This document shows, piece after piece, positions 25,526-33,902 of a stretch of DNA of 64,000 bases. A program made the translations under genes and the position numbers. Source of the stretch: a bacterium (GTDB taxonomy: Bacteria > Sumerlaeota > Sumerlaeia > SLMS01); assembly GCA_016125005.1 (NCBI GenBank), contig WGMQ01000026.1:1-64000 (forward strand), read 5' to 3'. The number at the start of each line of letters is the position of its first letter. Positions within the stretch are counted from its first letter, which is position 1. Under the pieces are notes generated by a model. That model did not search any database, had not been told where the DNA came from, and was given only the letters and a program-made list of their open reading frames with translations.

Positions 25526-26851
25526 TCAGGCTTCCTTCCAGAGCACCTGCTGGAGCACCGCGCGCGAGTTCGGCACGAACGGGTGCTGCAATCGCGCATA
25601 GGCGTCAATGATGCGATCCGCCTCAAGATCCAGCTCCTCCGGGGAGGAACCCTTGGCCCCCACCAGGTCGGGCAGGTCGCGATGCACGAGCAACTTATCC
25701 TGACCGGGAGCGAGCGCGTTCACCAATCGATCGCGACAGAAGCTCAGCATCAGCCACAGATTCTGGTCGAGCTTTCCCGCCGCATTGATGCGGGCGGCGG
25801 CGGCGGCCAGCGCGCACCATCCGAAGCGGTCGAGCTGAAGCCGCGCCTCGAAAACCTGGCGCCGCTTGTTGAGCAAATCGGTCCCGACGATGGAAAGGGC
25901 CACCCCGGGGCGTCCCTCCGACAATGAACCTGCCACGGAGGCCAACTCGCGCGACAGCTTTTCATTCTCCACCAAATGCCCGAGCAGCTTCTCCTGATCC
26001 AGCGGTGCCAACGGGACAGTCGAGCACCGCGAGCGGATCGTCGGCAGCACGCGATGCGCCAGGTCAGCGGTCAGGATCATGACGAGGTAGGGCGGCGGTT
26101 CCTCGAGCAGCTTGAGGATGGAGTTGCCACCTTCCTGGGTGATGGAATCGGCGCCGAAAATCAGCACCACGCGATAGGCCCCTTCGATGGGAGCAGTGCG
26201 GGCGATGTCCTGCAGGGAGCGAATCTGATCCACCACGATGCCGCGACGACCGCCGATGGGCTCGATGATGGTCAGGTCCATGAAGACGGCGTTTTTGGCG
26301 CGCCCGTCCTTGTCGTACTCGGCGGGATAGGCGGTCTCGACCAGGCGGCAAACGCGCTCGTCGTAGCCAACAAATGGGCGGTGCAGGGCGGCGGAACTGC
26401 GAGCCGGTTCGGCTGCGAGTGGTTCGCGCTCCGCGGGCGGGGCTTGCGATTCAACTGGCTGAGAGGGGGGAGCATCGGTGGTCTGCTCTGCAAAGAGGTC
26501 CGGCTCGTCCGCTGCGGCAAAAAGGTCGGGTTCGTCGGCGAAGATGTCCTCGCTGGAGCCACCGAACAGGTCGTCGCCGAACGCATCGCCACCATCGGCG
26601 GATTCATCAGGCACGCGGCGCTTGGCACCGGCAGGCGCGGGAGCCGTGAGCTTGGCCACAGAGGAAGGACGGCCGGCGGAGAGAATCGCCTTGGCGATGG
26701 CGAACGCGAGCGAGCGCTTCCCCACGCCATCAGGCCCCGTCAGGAGCAGCGCATGCGGGAGCCGCCCCTGCCCCATCAGGCGCGGGACGAGCCGCCGGGC
26801 CGCTTCGTGGCCCCAGATCGTGTCGAGCGTGTGCTTCTGCGGTTCCAGCAT
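25526..26851 (-). CDS. holB: DNA polymerase III delta-prime subunit with acidic insertion
   Basis: Clamp-loader AAA+ protein, 441 residues. It has IWGHEAARRLVPRLMGQGRL, P-loop GPDGVGKRSL, DQIRSLQDIARTAP, VVLIFGADSITQEGGNSILKLLEEPP and sensor 1 IRSRC. Delta-prime proteins are usually 300-340 residues. The extra length is an acidic, disordered-looking insertion (about 62-157) where the Zn-binding Cys module normally lies; it holds repeated DDLF, EDIF, PDLF and PDLF motifs. The Cys quartet is not visible. The ATG has GGAAGAGGAA directly upstream. Divergent from dxr. Confidence 0.88.
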   Translation of the reverse strand: MLEPQKHTLDTIWGHEAARRLVPRLMGQGRLPHALLLTGPDGVGKRSLAFAIAKAILSAGRPSSVAKLTAPAPAGAKRRVPDESADGGDAFGDDLFGGSSEDIFADEPDLFAAADEPDLFAEQTTDAPPSQPVESQAPPAEREPLAAEPARSSAALHRPFVGYDERVCRLVETAYPAEYDKDGRAKNAVFMDLTIIEPIGGRRGIVVDQIRSLQDIARTAPIEGAYRVVLIFGADSITQEGGNSILKLLEEPPPYLVMILTADLAHRVLPTIRSRCSTVPLAPLDQEKLLGHLVENEKLSRELASVAGSLSEGRPGVALSIVGTDLLNKRRQVFEARLQLDRFGWCALAAAAARINAAGKLDQNLWLMLSFCRDRLVNALAPGQDKLLVHRDLPDLVGAKGSSPEELDLEADRIIDAYARLQHPFVPNSRAVLQQVLWKEA

Positions 26852-26975
26852 TTCCTCTTCCTTGTCGAAAGATTGGAGGGTCCGAAGGGTGGGCGCAAGC
26901 GACGCTTTCCTTTGCGGCCCGCAGGCGAATCGGCAAGCATCCCAATGTTTGCCAACGCTGGGAGACCCGCTGTTC

Positions 26976-28160
26976 ATGCGATTTCGAACCCTTACGCTTC
27001 TTGGCTCAACCGGCTCCATCGGACGGCAGACCATCGATGTGCTGCGCCTGTTTCGTCGCGAGATCGAGCTGGTGGGCCTGAGCGCGGGCGGAAGCAACAT
27101 CGGTCTCCTGGCGGAGCAGGCCATCGAGTTCCAGCCGCGTATGCTTCATGTGGGCGATCCGCAGCGTGCCAGCGAGTTGCGCGCCGCGCTTGCCGGGCGC
27201 TGGGACGGAACGCTGCTCGTGGGTGACGAGGGGCTGGTGGAAATTGCGGGCTCCGCACCCGCCGACCTCGTCCTTGTGGCCACAGTGGGTTGGACGGGCC
27301 TGGAGCCTGCGCTCGCAGCCATCGGCGCTGGCCGCAGCATCGCGCTCGCCAACAAGGAGGCGCTCGTCTGCGGCGGCCACCTCGTCACGCGCGCTCTCGC
27401 CGAGACCGGTTCCCTGATCCTGCCGGTGGACAGCGAGCACAACGCCATCTTCCAGTGCCTTCAGGCATCGCCCAACGCGCCGCTACGCCGCATGATCCTG
27501 ACGTGCAGCGGCGGGCCGTATAGACAGGCCACGCGGGAGGAAATCGCCGTCGCCGGTCCCGAGCGCACGCTACGCCATCCCACGTGGTCCATGGGAAGCA
27601 AGATCACCGTCGACTCCGCCACGCTCATGAACAAGGGCTTCGAGGTAATCGAGGCCCACCACCTGTTCGCAGTCCCCTACGAGAAGATCCAGGTGGTGAT
27701 CCATCCCCAGTCCACCATCCACTCGATGGTGGAGTTCGTCGATGGTTCCATCCTCGCCCAGCTGGGCCAAACGGACATGCGCCTGCCGATCCAGTACGCG
27801 CTGACCTGGCCGTCCCGCCGCCCCACAATCACGCCACCGCTCGATTTTCGGAAGCTGGCGAACCTGACTTTCGATGAACCGGACATGGAGCGTTTTCCCG
27901 CGCTGGCGATGGCCTACGAGGCCGGTCGCCAAGGGGGGAGCGCGCCCTGCGTCCTCAACGCCGCCAACGAGGTCGCGGTCCGCATGCACCTTGAGGGGCG
28001 CATTCCCTGTGGCGGCATCGCCGAGGTGCTGGCAGCCGTCATGGCACGACACGATGTGAGCACCCACCCCGAGTTGGACGACCTTCGCCAGTGGGACCAG
28101 TGGGGGCGCGCGATGGCCACGGAAGCGGCCGCGAAGTGCGCTGTCCTCCCCGGTCGCTGA
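26976..28160 (+). CDS. dxr: 1-deoxy-D-xylulose 5-phosphate reductoisomerase
   Basis: Dxr converts DXP to MEP with NADPH, the committed step of the MEP isoprenoid pathway. Motifs: LLGSTGSIGRQTIDV for NADPH, ANKEALVCGG, PVDSEHNAIFQCL, CSGGPYR (family SGGPF), HPTWSMGSKITVDSATLMNKG and IHPQSTIHSMVEF. Length 394 is normal. The ATG is set by the family N-terminus; the frame is open upstream through the divergent holB 5' region. One GTATAGAC word forces the rare Arg codon AGA in GPYRQ. The next gene is an SDR 18 nt downstream. Confidence 0.97.
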   Translation: MRFRTLTLLGSTGSIGRQTIDVLRLFRREIELVGLSAGGSNIGLLAEQAIEFQPRMLHVGDPQRASELRAALAGRWDGTLLVGDEGLVEIAGSAPADLVLVATVGWTGLEPALAAIGAGRSIALANKEALVCGGHLVTRALAETGSLILPVDSEHNAIFQCLQASPNAPLRRMILTCSGGPYRQATREEIAVAGPERTLRHPTWSMGSKITVDSATLMNKGFEVIEAHHLFAVPYEKIQVVIHPQSTIHSMVEFVDGSILAQLGQTDMRLPIQYALTWPSRRPTITPPLDFRKLANLTFDEPDMERFPALAMAYEAGRQGGSAPCVLNAANEVAVRMHLEGRIPCGGIAEVLAAVMARHDVSTHPELDDLRQWDQWGRAMATEAAAKCAVLPGR

Positions 28161-28178
28161 GCCTGAAAGGAGCATCAC

Positions 28179-28961
28179 ATGGACGTTGCCGTCATCACCG
28201 GAGCCAGCATGGGCCTGGGCGCGGAGTTCGCCCGCCAATTGGCCGCCCGCCACCACAACCTGCTCCTCATCGCCCGAAGCGAGGACAAGCTCACTGCCCT
28301 TGCCGAGGAACTGCACCACCGCCACCGCGTGCAGGTGAAGGTGCTGGCGCTCGATCTGGCTGAGGCAGGCGCGGCCCGGCGCGTGGCTGACTACATCGAA
28401 GAGCAGCGCCTCAACCCATCGTGGCTTGTCAACAACGCGGGCTTCGGCCTTGTCGGGCCCTTCGAGTCCATGCCGCCGGAACGTATCCATGAGATGATGA
28501 TGCTCAACATGGTGACACTTGTCGAGCTGACGCGCGAACTGCTCCCGGCCATGCGCCTCAACAAGCACTCGCGCATCATCAACGTCGCCTCCACCGCCGC
28601 CTTCCAGCCGGTCCCGTATTTCAATCTATACGCGGCGACCAAGGTCTTCGTGCTTCACTTTTCGGAGGCGCTCCAGGAGGAACTGCGCGAAAGTCCCGTC
28701 CGCGTACTGGCGCTCTGCCCCGGGCCGACCCCGACGAACTTCCATGTTGCCGCCGGTGTCGATGAGAAGATCTTCGACAAAGGACAAAGCGCTGCCGATG
28801 TGGTGCGGATGGGTCTCCGGGCCAGCGACCAGCATCGCGCCGTCCTCGTCTGCCAGCGCGTCTGGCTCACCGTGCTGATGCGTCTGGTGCCGCGCGCCGT
28901 CGTGCGACGCGCCGCCGGATTCGTGGCGCGACAATTCCTTGCCGGGATGAAGAAAGCATGA
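28179..28961 (+). CDS. Short-chain dehydrogenase/reductase
   Basis: A 260-residue classical SDR. It has TGASMGLGAEFARQLA for cofactor binding, LVNNAGFG, catalytic Ser in INVASTAAFQP, YAATK with Tyr and Lys, and PGPTPTNFH. AAGGAG lies 6 nt before the ATG. It resembles YqjQ/DltE-type reductases with a hydrophobic C-terminus. The stop overlaps the start of the debranching enzyme (ATGA), and it follows dxr closely, so the three genes probably form one transcript. Substrate cannot be assigned. Confidence 0.9.
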   Translation: MDVAVITGASMGLGAEFARQLAARHHNLLLIARSEDKLTALAEELHHRHRVQVKVLALDLAEAGAARRVADYIEEQRLNPSWLVNNAGFGLVGPFESMPPERIHEMMMLNMVTLVELTRELLPAMRLNKHSRIINVASTAAFQPVPYFNLYAATKVFVLHFSEALQEELRESPVRVLALCPGPTPTNFHVAAGVDEKIFDKGQSAADVVRMGLRASDQHRAVLVCQRVWLTVLMRLVPRAVVRRAAGFVARQFLAGMKKA

Positions 28962-30985
28962 ACCCCACGCTAGAATGGCTGGAGGGCGATGGCCGTGGCG
29001 GCTTTGCCTGCGGCACCATCTCCGGTGAGATACGCCGCAAGTGGCACGGCCTGCTCTGGGTGGCGCGCTCCGCGCCGCGCGACCGAATCCGCGTCCTCGC
29101 GGGACTGCAGGAATACGTCTATACAGAGGCAACCGGCGAGAAGATATGGCTCTCGGCCCGTTGGGAGGGTGGCCGCTGGATCGCACCTGACCTTGAGGCT
29201 CAGTTCACCGCCAGTCCCTTTCCGCGCTGGGAATGGACGCTCCCTGATGGCAGCAAGGTCATCCGCACGGTCTGGATGACCCGCTCTCCGCATCCCTTCG
29301 TCGGCGTCCGATACGAGTACGGTGGCGCAGAGACAGAGAGCGTGCTGGTGATGCGCCCGATCCTGCCGTCGACGCCGCTGCCACTACACCTCAGCACGCC
29401 AGTAATCCGCGATGTCCTGGTCGAGATGGGTCGCATTCAGACGGACCTAAAGGAGGGACGCGTTCCCGAGGAACTATCCGTCTTCTCTGAGGGCGATGAG
29501 AATCCGGTGCTGCCCGAGGATATCGACGAGGAAACCCGTCAGGTGCTGGCAGACGCGCTCGAGTTTTACGGCCTCAACGATATAGACGACAATATCCGCG
29601 CCCGCAAGCTGCTGAGGGGGGTCGTGCTCGAGATCGAGAAGGACTGCGAGGACACGCACACCGAGGACCTGATGCTTGGCCAGCATATCAAGGTTCGCCT
29701 CGTCCCCGACGCGCCGGTGGATCTCGCCTATTCGCCGGAACGGCTGCCGGTCGGCCTCAACATGGAGCATCTATTCCGCGCGGAGGAGCTCCGTCGCTCG
29801 TCGCTGGTCGTGATGGGACTGCCCGACGAGTACGACCACCTCGAGCGCCAACTCGCTGTGGCCGCCGATCGCTTCCTGGTCACCACCAAGGAAGACTGTT
29901 GGACGATTTTGGCGGGGTATCCCTGGTTCACCGACTGGGGCCGCGATGCGATGATATCGATTCCCGGTCTCTGCCTCGCCACAAGTCGCCTCGGCGAGGC
30001 TCGTGAGATCATTCGTCACTTCCTGGAATACCTCGACGAGGGCATCATCCCGAACCTATTTCCCGAGGCGGGCGAGCTACCGATGTACAACACGGTGGAC
30101 GCCACGCTTTGGCTCGTGGAGATGGCCTTCCGCGCGTGGACGCCGACAGAGATCATCGCCGATCAGTTCATCTGGTCCGCCCTTCAGGAGATCATCACGA
30201 GCCACGAGCGGGGCACTCGCAATCACATCTGCGAGATGGCCGACGGGCTCCTCGCAGCGGGCTCGCCGGGGACTCAACTCACCTGGATGGACATCAAGGT
30301 GAATGGCGAAGTGCCGACCCCGCGCCACGGGAAGGCCGTCGAGATTCAGGGGCTTTGGTACAACGCCAAGCTGCTCATGGCGTCAGCCCACGCGGCCGCA
30401 GATGAAGCGGGGCGCGCCTCTGAGTTGCGCACAAGCGCCGCCAAGACACGCGACTCATTCGAGGCGAGATTCTTCGGCAGCACGACTCCCTGGCCCGCCG
30501 ACGTCGTCGACCGCGACGCGCCCGGGGATTCCGACTTCACGCTGCGCCCCAACGTGGTGATTCCCTTCGCGCTCTATCATGTCATCTATACGGAGGCACG
30601 CCGCCCTGCGGTGCTACGTTCCGTTGCCGACCACCTGCTGACGCCTCGCGGCCTGCGGACGCTGCCCACAAACTCCAGGGCCTACAAGGGCATCTATCGC
30701 GGCAACGTGGTGGCACGCGATCATGCTTATCACCAGGGCACCGTGTGGATGTGGATCCTCTGGCCCTGGGTGCGCGGCGTCGAACGCGAGAGCGCCAGCG
30801 TACCCGATCTCTTTCACCGACTCATCAGTATCCGCTCCGGCCTGATCAGGCACTTTCAGGAGGAGGGGTGCGTCGAACAGGCGAACGAGATCTTCGATGG
30901 TGACCAGCCCCATCAGCCGCGCGGTTGCTTCGCACAGGCCTGGTCGCTCTCGGCGATCATCGAGATCCTTCGCCCGCTCTCGTGA
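28958..30985 (+). CDS. Glycogen debranching enzyme (amylo-alpha-1,6-glucosidase)
   Basis: A 675-residue bacterial debranching enzyme of the GDE_N_bac plus GDE_C type (GH133-like). The N-terminal domain starts LEWLEGDGRGGFACGTISG with RRKWHGLLW. The alpha/alpha C-terminal domain has YPWFTDWGRDAMISIPGL with the likely catalytic Asp, PEAGELPMYNTVDATLW, TWMDIKVNGEVPTPRHGKAVE and NSRAYKG-YRGN, then ARDHAYHQGTVWMWILWPW. It would hydrolyse alpha-1,6 branch stubs of storage glucan in the cytoplasm. Its 3' end overlaps the convergent GT-C gene by 29 nt. Confidence 0.93.
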   Translation: MNPTLEWLEGDGRGGFACGTISGEIRRKWHGLLWVARSAPRDRIRVLAGLQEYVYTEATGEKIWLSARWEGGRWIAPDLEAQFTASPFPRWEWTLPDGSKVIRTVWMTRSPHPFVGVRYEYGGAETESVLVMRPILPSTPLPLHLSTPVIRDVLVEMGRIQTDLKEGRVPEELSVFSEGDENPVLPEDIDEETRQVLADALEFYGLNDIDDNIRARKLLRGVVLEIEKDCEDTHTEDLMLGQHIKVRLVPDAPVDLAYSPERLPVGLNMEHLFRAEELRRSSLVVMGLPDEYDHLERQLAVAADRFLVTTKEDCWTILAGYPWFTDWGRDAMISIPGLCLATSRLGEAREIIRHFLEYLDEGIIPNLFPEAGELPMYNTVDATLWLVEMAFRAWTPTEIIADQFIWSALQEIITSHERGTRNHICEMADGLLAAGSPGTQLTWMDIKVNGEVPTPRHGKAVEIQGLWYNAKLLMASAHAAADEAGRASELRTSAAKTRDSFEARFFGSTTPWPADVVDRDAPGDSDFTLRPNVVIPFALYHVIYTEARRPAVLRSVADHLLTPRGLRTLPTNSRAYKGIYRGNVVARDHAYHQGTVWMWILWPWVRGVERESASVPDLFHRLISIRSGLIRHFQEEGCVEQANEIFDGDQPHQPRGCFAQAWSLSAIIEILRPLS

Positions 30986-33533
30986 CGGGAATCAGGCGAG
31001 TGAGCCAAACCCGATCCAGCTGAATCTGATTCGGTGCGTCCAGGTAGTGCCGCTTCTCCGTCTCCCAGAACGGGAGGTAGACGGCCACAAAGGCGGCGCC
31101 CGGCGGCGCCTGGCGAACGCATTCGAACGTCTGCGGGTGGTTCCGAAAGTGAAGGGGGTACTCCACGGGAGCCCACCGAATGACGCTGCTATGGGACCGA
31201 TTGGACGAAAGGCCCTGCTGGATGGGCCGCCCATTGGCATCCAGAAAGATCAATCCGGCGTTTCCACCCACGCCGTATAGACCAATCGGGGTGAGTTGGA
31301 CGCGTGTATAGACAAGCTCTCCGGGGCGGATCGGCTTCGGCGATGAGATCAGATTCCCCTCCCAGTTGGTCAGGCGGAAGTTCCGTGTTTCATCGGAAGT
31401 CGGGTTGAGTGCCTCTGCGAATGGAGTCGGCTGAATCCACCGACCGACCGCGAAGGTCGGATCATCCCATGGGATGGGGCCGTTCGCTTCTGTGGTCATG
31501 AGTCCGGGCGACCGCTCCCCTCCTTCACGAAGGCGTAGTCTCGTCAGTCGAAGAGATTGATTCGGATCGCGGGCCTCGGGGTAGTCGCTGACTTGAGAAA
31601 TGGAAAAATGTGATGCATCCCGAGCCGCCGTGAACCCTAACGAGACGGTCGTTGGCTTGTCGTCAACGCTGCTGACGGTCCGTAGCAGCGGATGATCGAG
31701 CGCAGGCGAGTCCACAGCAAGCACCCAGCTCCGCCCCTCCGTGGAACGGATGCCAAGATCCAGTGTATAGACACGTCCCTTGACAAGATCTGCTGTATAT
31801 ACAATGGACGAGGCGTCCCGCATCTCCAGTTCATTGCCGACCACGGTTGGGCGCCGGAATCGGTCGAAATCGAGTAGATCGGTCGCATTGATTCCGTCCA
31901 TGATTGATACGGCCGCGCTCGGCCTGATTCTGTATAGACGTCCATCCTGTGACTTGCCCGAGCTGGAGGACATCGTATAGACGACATTCGCATTCCTTCG
32001 TAGATATTCATCCAACGCAGCCGGAACATCGGCGTCCCATGCGCGCGCCATGTAGGTCGGATGGATCGCCGCGGATGCCTTAAGGCGTTGAACCTCGAGG
32101 GAGCCCGCGTCCGCCTGTCTATACCAAGGGAAGTATTCAATGCGATGCGGTTCCGGGAGGGCGTTTGCGTAGAGCGCGCCCTGATACCCCATGTGGCCAT
32201 AGAGAAAGACTGACGCGGGTTGCTTTTCGTTCTCTGCCACCCATCGAAGGAGCGGACGTAGTGGCATTTTCTGTGTGAGATGGTACGTCACCAGTCCCGG
32301 CGACTGGACGACGGCCATCAACGCAGCGACTGCGACCAGTACGCGACCAGCATCGAGGCGAGGTGTCAGACATTTTCCCAACCGGAGGATGGCCACAGAC
32401 ACGAGCAGCAGAATCGCTGGCATGACACAGCATGAGTACTTCACCAAGTACGCCACCCCGGGCCGGGAAATGGCAAAGATGGCCAGCATCTGTCCGACGA
32501 TTGGCACAAACAGCAGCGCACCGACCAGAGCCCGGCGCCGAGTGAGGACCACGGTGCCGACGGCCAACGCCAGCAGTGACGCAATACCAGCCGTCATTCC
32601 GACGAGCGGTATAGATGTATAGTCGATAGCGAAAACCGTGGCATGGCGAGTGAAGAACTCGAGGGTGAGATCGACGTTCTCACTCCCACCCCAGGGTGTT
32701 GTGAACACCGCCTTAATCGATTCCCGTATATACGGTGGCACGACGATCCAGCCGCCGACTGCCGCAAGTACTGCTCCGGCGCCCGCCGCGGCATAGTACC
32801 AGCTTCCGCGGCGAACCGGAGGCATCAACATCCCGACGGCGTCCCTGCCTATCGGGGAGAACGCGAGGATAACACCCAACATTGCATGGTGCGCGGCCAC
32901 CCAGGGAATCGCCGTGGGCTGATGGCCCATCGCTGCCCAGCCCGCGACAACGCTCGCAAGAAGCCCGAGCCACCGCATCCATCTCGATTCCTGAAGGAAG
33001 AACAATCCCCCCCAGACGCCGACCGCCGCGAAGAGGATCATGGGCGCGTAAAACCTGGCCTCCTGCGAGAACTCGACATGGAATGGCGAGAACGCGACGA
33101 TGGTGGCCGCCAGGACTCCGAGCGCCGCCCCCCCGACGCGGCGGCCCGCGAGGAACATCAGCGGGACTGTCAGCACGCCGGCCACCAGCGGCCAGATGCG
33201 TGCGGCCACCGTGGGATCGGAAAAGGGCGCTGCAAAGAAGGCCACCATCAGGAAGAAGAGCCGGTGGGGCTGCCCCGGTGGCGGAGGGTAGGAGACGTCC
33301 GTCCAGGTCTGGACTTCGTCGAACCAGAGGTCCTTCGCGGCCAGGCCTGGGAGTCGAATCAACAATGCGATCACGGCCAGCAGCAGCGGGAGGCGCCAGG
33401 CCGACAGCCATGCGGGAAGGGTCCAAGGCAGGACGTCATCGGGAGCCAATACGCGCGGCGTCCATGGTGCCGCGGCGGTAGCGGAAGAGATCACGGCAGG
33501 AGTCGGTGGTTGATTGGCGCGTTTTCTACCCAT
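30957..33533 (-). CDS. Large GT-C membrane glycosyltransferase with C-terminal domain
   Basis: An 858-residue protein. After a basic, Pro-rich N-terminus, about eleven hydrophobic segments carry a GT-C module whose first loop holds KDLWFDEVQTWTD with the catalytic Asp-Glu and later FSPFHVEFSQEARFY. From about residue 540 a soluble beta-rich domain begins (DFDRFRRPTVVGNE, SLGFTAARDASHF) that ordinary GT39 proteins lack. The gene holds six exact GTCTATAC/GTATAGAC words plus two GTATATAC, mostly in the segment for residues 470-760, with rare codons CTA, ATA and AGA. Acceptor unknown. Confidence 0.82.
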   Translation of the reverse strand: MGRKRANQPPTPAVISSATAAAPWTPRVLAPDDVLPWTLPAWLSAWRLPLLLAVIALLIRLPGLAAKDLWFDEVQTWTDVSYPPPPGQPHRLFFLMVAFFAAPFSDPTVAARIWPLVAGVLTVPLMFLAGRRVGGAALGVLAATIVAFSPFHVEFSQEARFYAPMILFAAVGVWGGLFFLQESRWMRWLGLLASVVAGWAAMGHQPTAIPWVAAHHAMLGVILAFSPIGRDAVGMLMPPVRRGSWYYAAAGAGAVLAAVGGWIVVPPYIRESIKAVFTTPWGGSENVDLTLEFFTRHATVFAIDYTSIPLVGMTAGIASLLALAVGTVVLTRRRALVGALLFVPIVGQMLAIFAISRPGVAYLVKYSCCVMPAILLLVSVAILRLGKCLTPRLDAGRVLVAVAALMAVVQSPGLVTYHLTQKMPLRPLLRWVAENEKQPASVFLYGHMGYQGALYANALPEPHRIEYFPWYRQADAGSLEVQRLKASAAIHPTYMARAWDADVPAALDEYLRRNANVVYTMSSSSGKSQDGRLYRIRPSAAVSIMDGINATDLLDFDRFRRPTVVGNELEMRDASSIVYTADLVKGRVYTLDLGIRSTEGRSWVLAVDSPALDHPLLRTVSSVDDKPTTVSLGFTAARDASHFSISQVSDYPEARDPNQSLRLTRLRLREGGERSPGLMTTEANGPIPWDDPTFAVGRWIQPTPFAEALNPTSDETRNFRLTNWEGNLISSPKPIRPGELVYTRVQLTPIGLYGVGGNAGLIFLDANGRPIQQGLSSNRSHSSVIRWAPVEYPLHFRNHPQTFECVRQAPPGAAFVAVYLPFWETEKRHYLDAPNQIQLDRVWLTRLIPVTRAGEGSR
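31275..32124. repeat. Dense cluster of the iterated word GTCTATAC/GTATAGAC
   Basis: Six exact copies (31275, 31306, 31765, 31932, 31975, 32117) and one GTATATAC (31795) lie within 850 bp of the GT-C gene. The window total is 22 exact copies: also at 11228, 11459, 14766, 15454, 22659, 24963, 27518, 29117, 33726, 44599, 49332, 49979, 51904, 52603, 52838 and 62843. About one is expected at this composition. All are in coding sequence and use three different frames. Confidence 0.85.
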
Positions 33534-33584
33534 GAGGGAACGCTTGGCGCGCGCCGCGACGGCGACAACCGGAAACGGCGAGGA

Positions 33585-33902
33585 CTACTTCTCAGCCTGC
33601 TCTCGCGCTTCCTTGGCGAGCCGCATCACTTCCTCGTTGAGGGCACGCCGCTTCAGCTCCATGGCCCGGAGTTTTTGCTCCAGATCCGTCTTGGTGGCGG
33701 GGTCTGTCGTCTGGCTGTGCTCCACGTATAGACGCTTCAGCTCCGCATCCATTTCGTGGAGTTCCTTCTCGGCGAGTTCCAATGCCGTCGGTTCTTTCTG
33801 TGCCGGAGGCGGCGGTTCTTCCTTCGCGCCGCCACACCCAAGAGGTGCCAGGAGCGCCGTCGTCATCAGGAGAGCGGTAAAAAATGCGCGCATTGCGTTC
33901 AT
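33585..33902 (-). CDS. Small coiled-coil lipoprotein
   Basis: A 105-residue protein. The N-terminus (MNAMRAFFTALLMTTALLAP) is a lipoprotein signal with lipobox LGC followed by GGAKEEPPPPAQKEP, then a charged helical region (residues about 40-105, for example LAEKELHEMDAELKRLYVEH) predicted as coiled coil. Its ATG overlaps the rel stop (ATGA), indicating translational coupling to a (p)ppGpp synthetase gene. Function unknown; a small envelope-tethered helix resembling Lpp- or YgdI-like lipoproteins in size only. Confidence 0.75.
   Translation of the reverse strand: MNAMRAFFTALLMTTALLAPLGCGGAKEEPPPPAQKEPTALELAEKELHEMDAELKRLYVEHSQTTDPATKTDLEQKLRAMELKRRALNEEVMRLAKEAREQAEK

Noticed and set aside
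25976-27226. Long plus-strand open frame opposite holB (416 codons), and similar long frames opposite ahcY, pilT, leuC and the rdgC region
   Set aside because: They are antisense shadows of well-supported genes in GC-rich DNA, with low-complexity Gly/Arg/His-rich translations and no family motifs.
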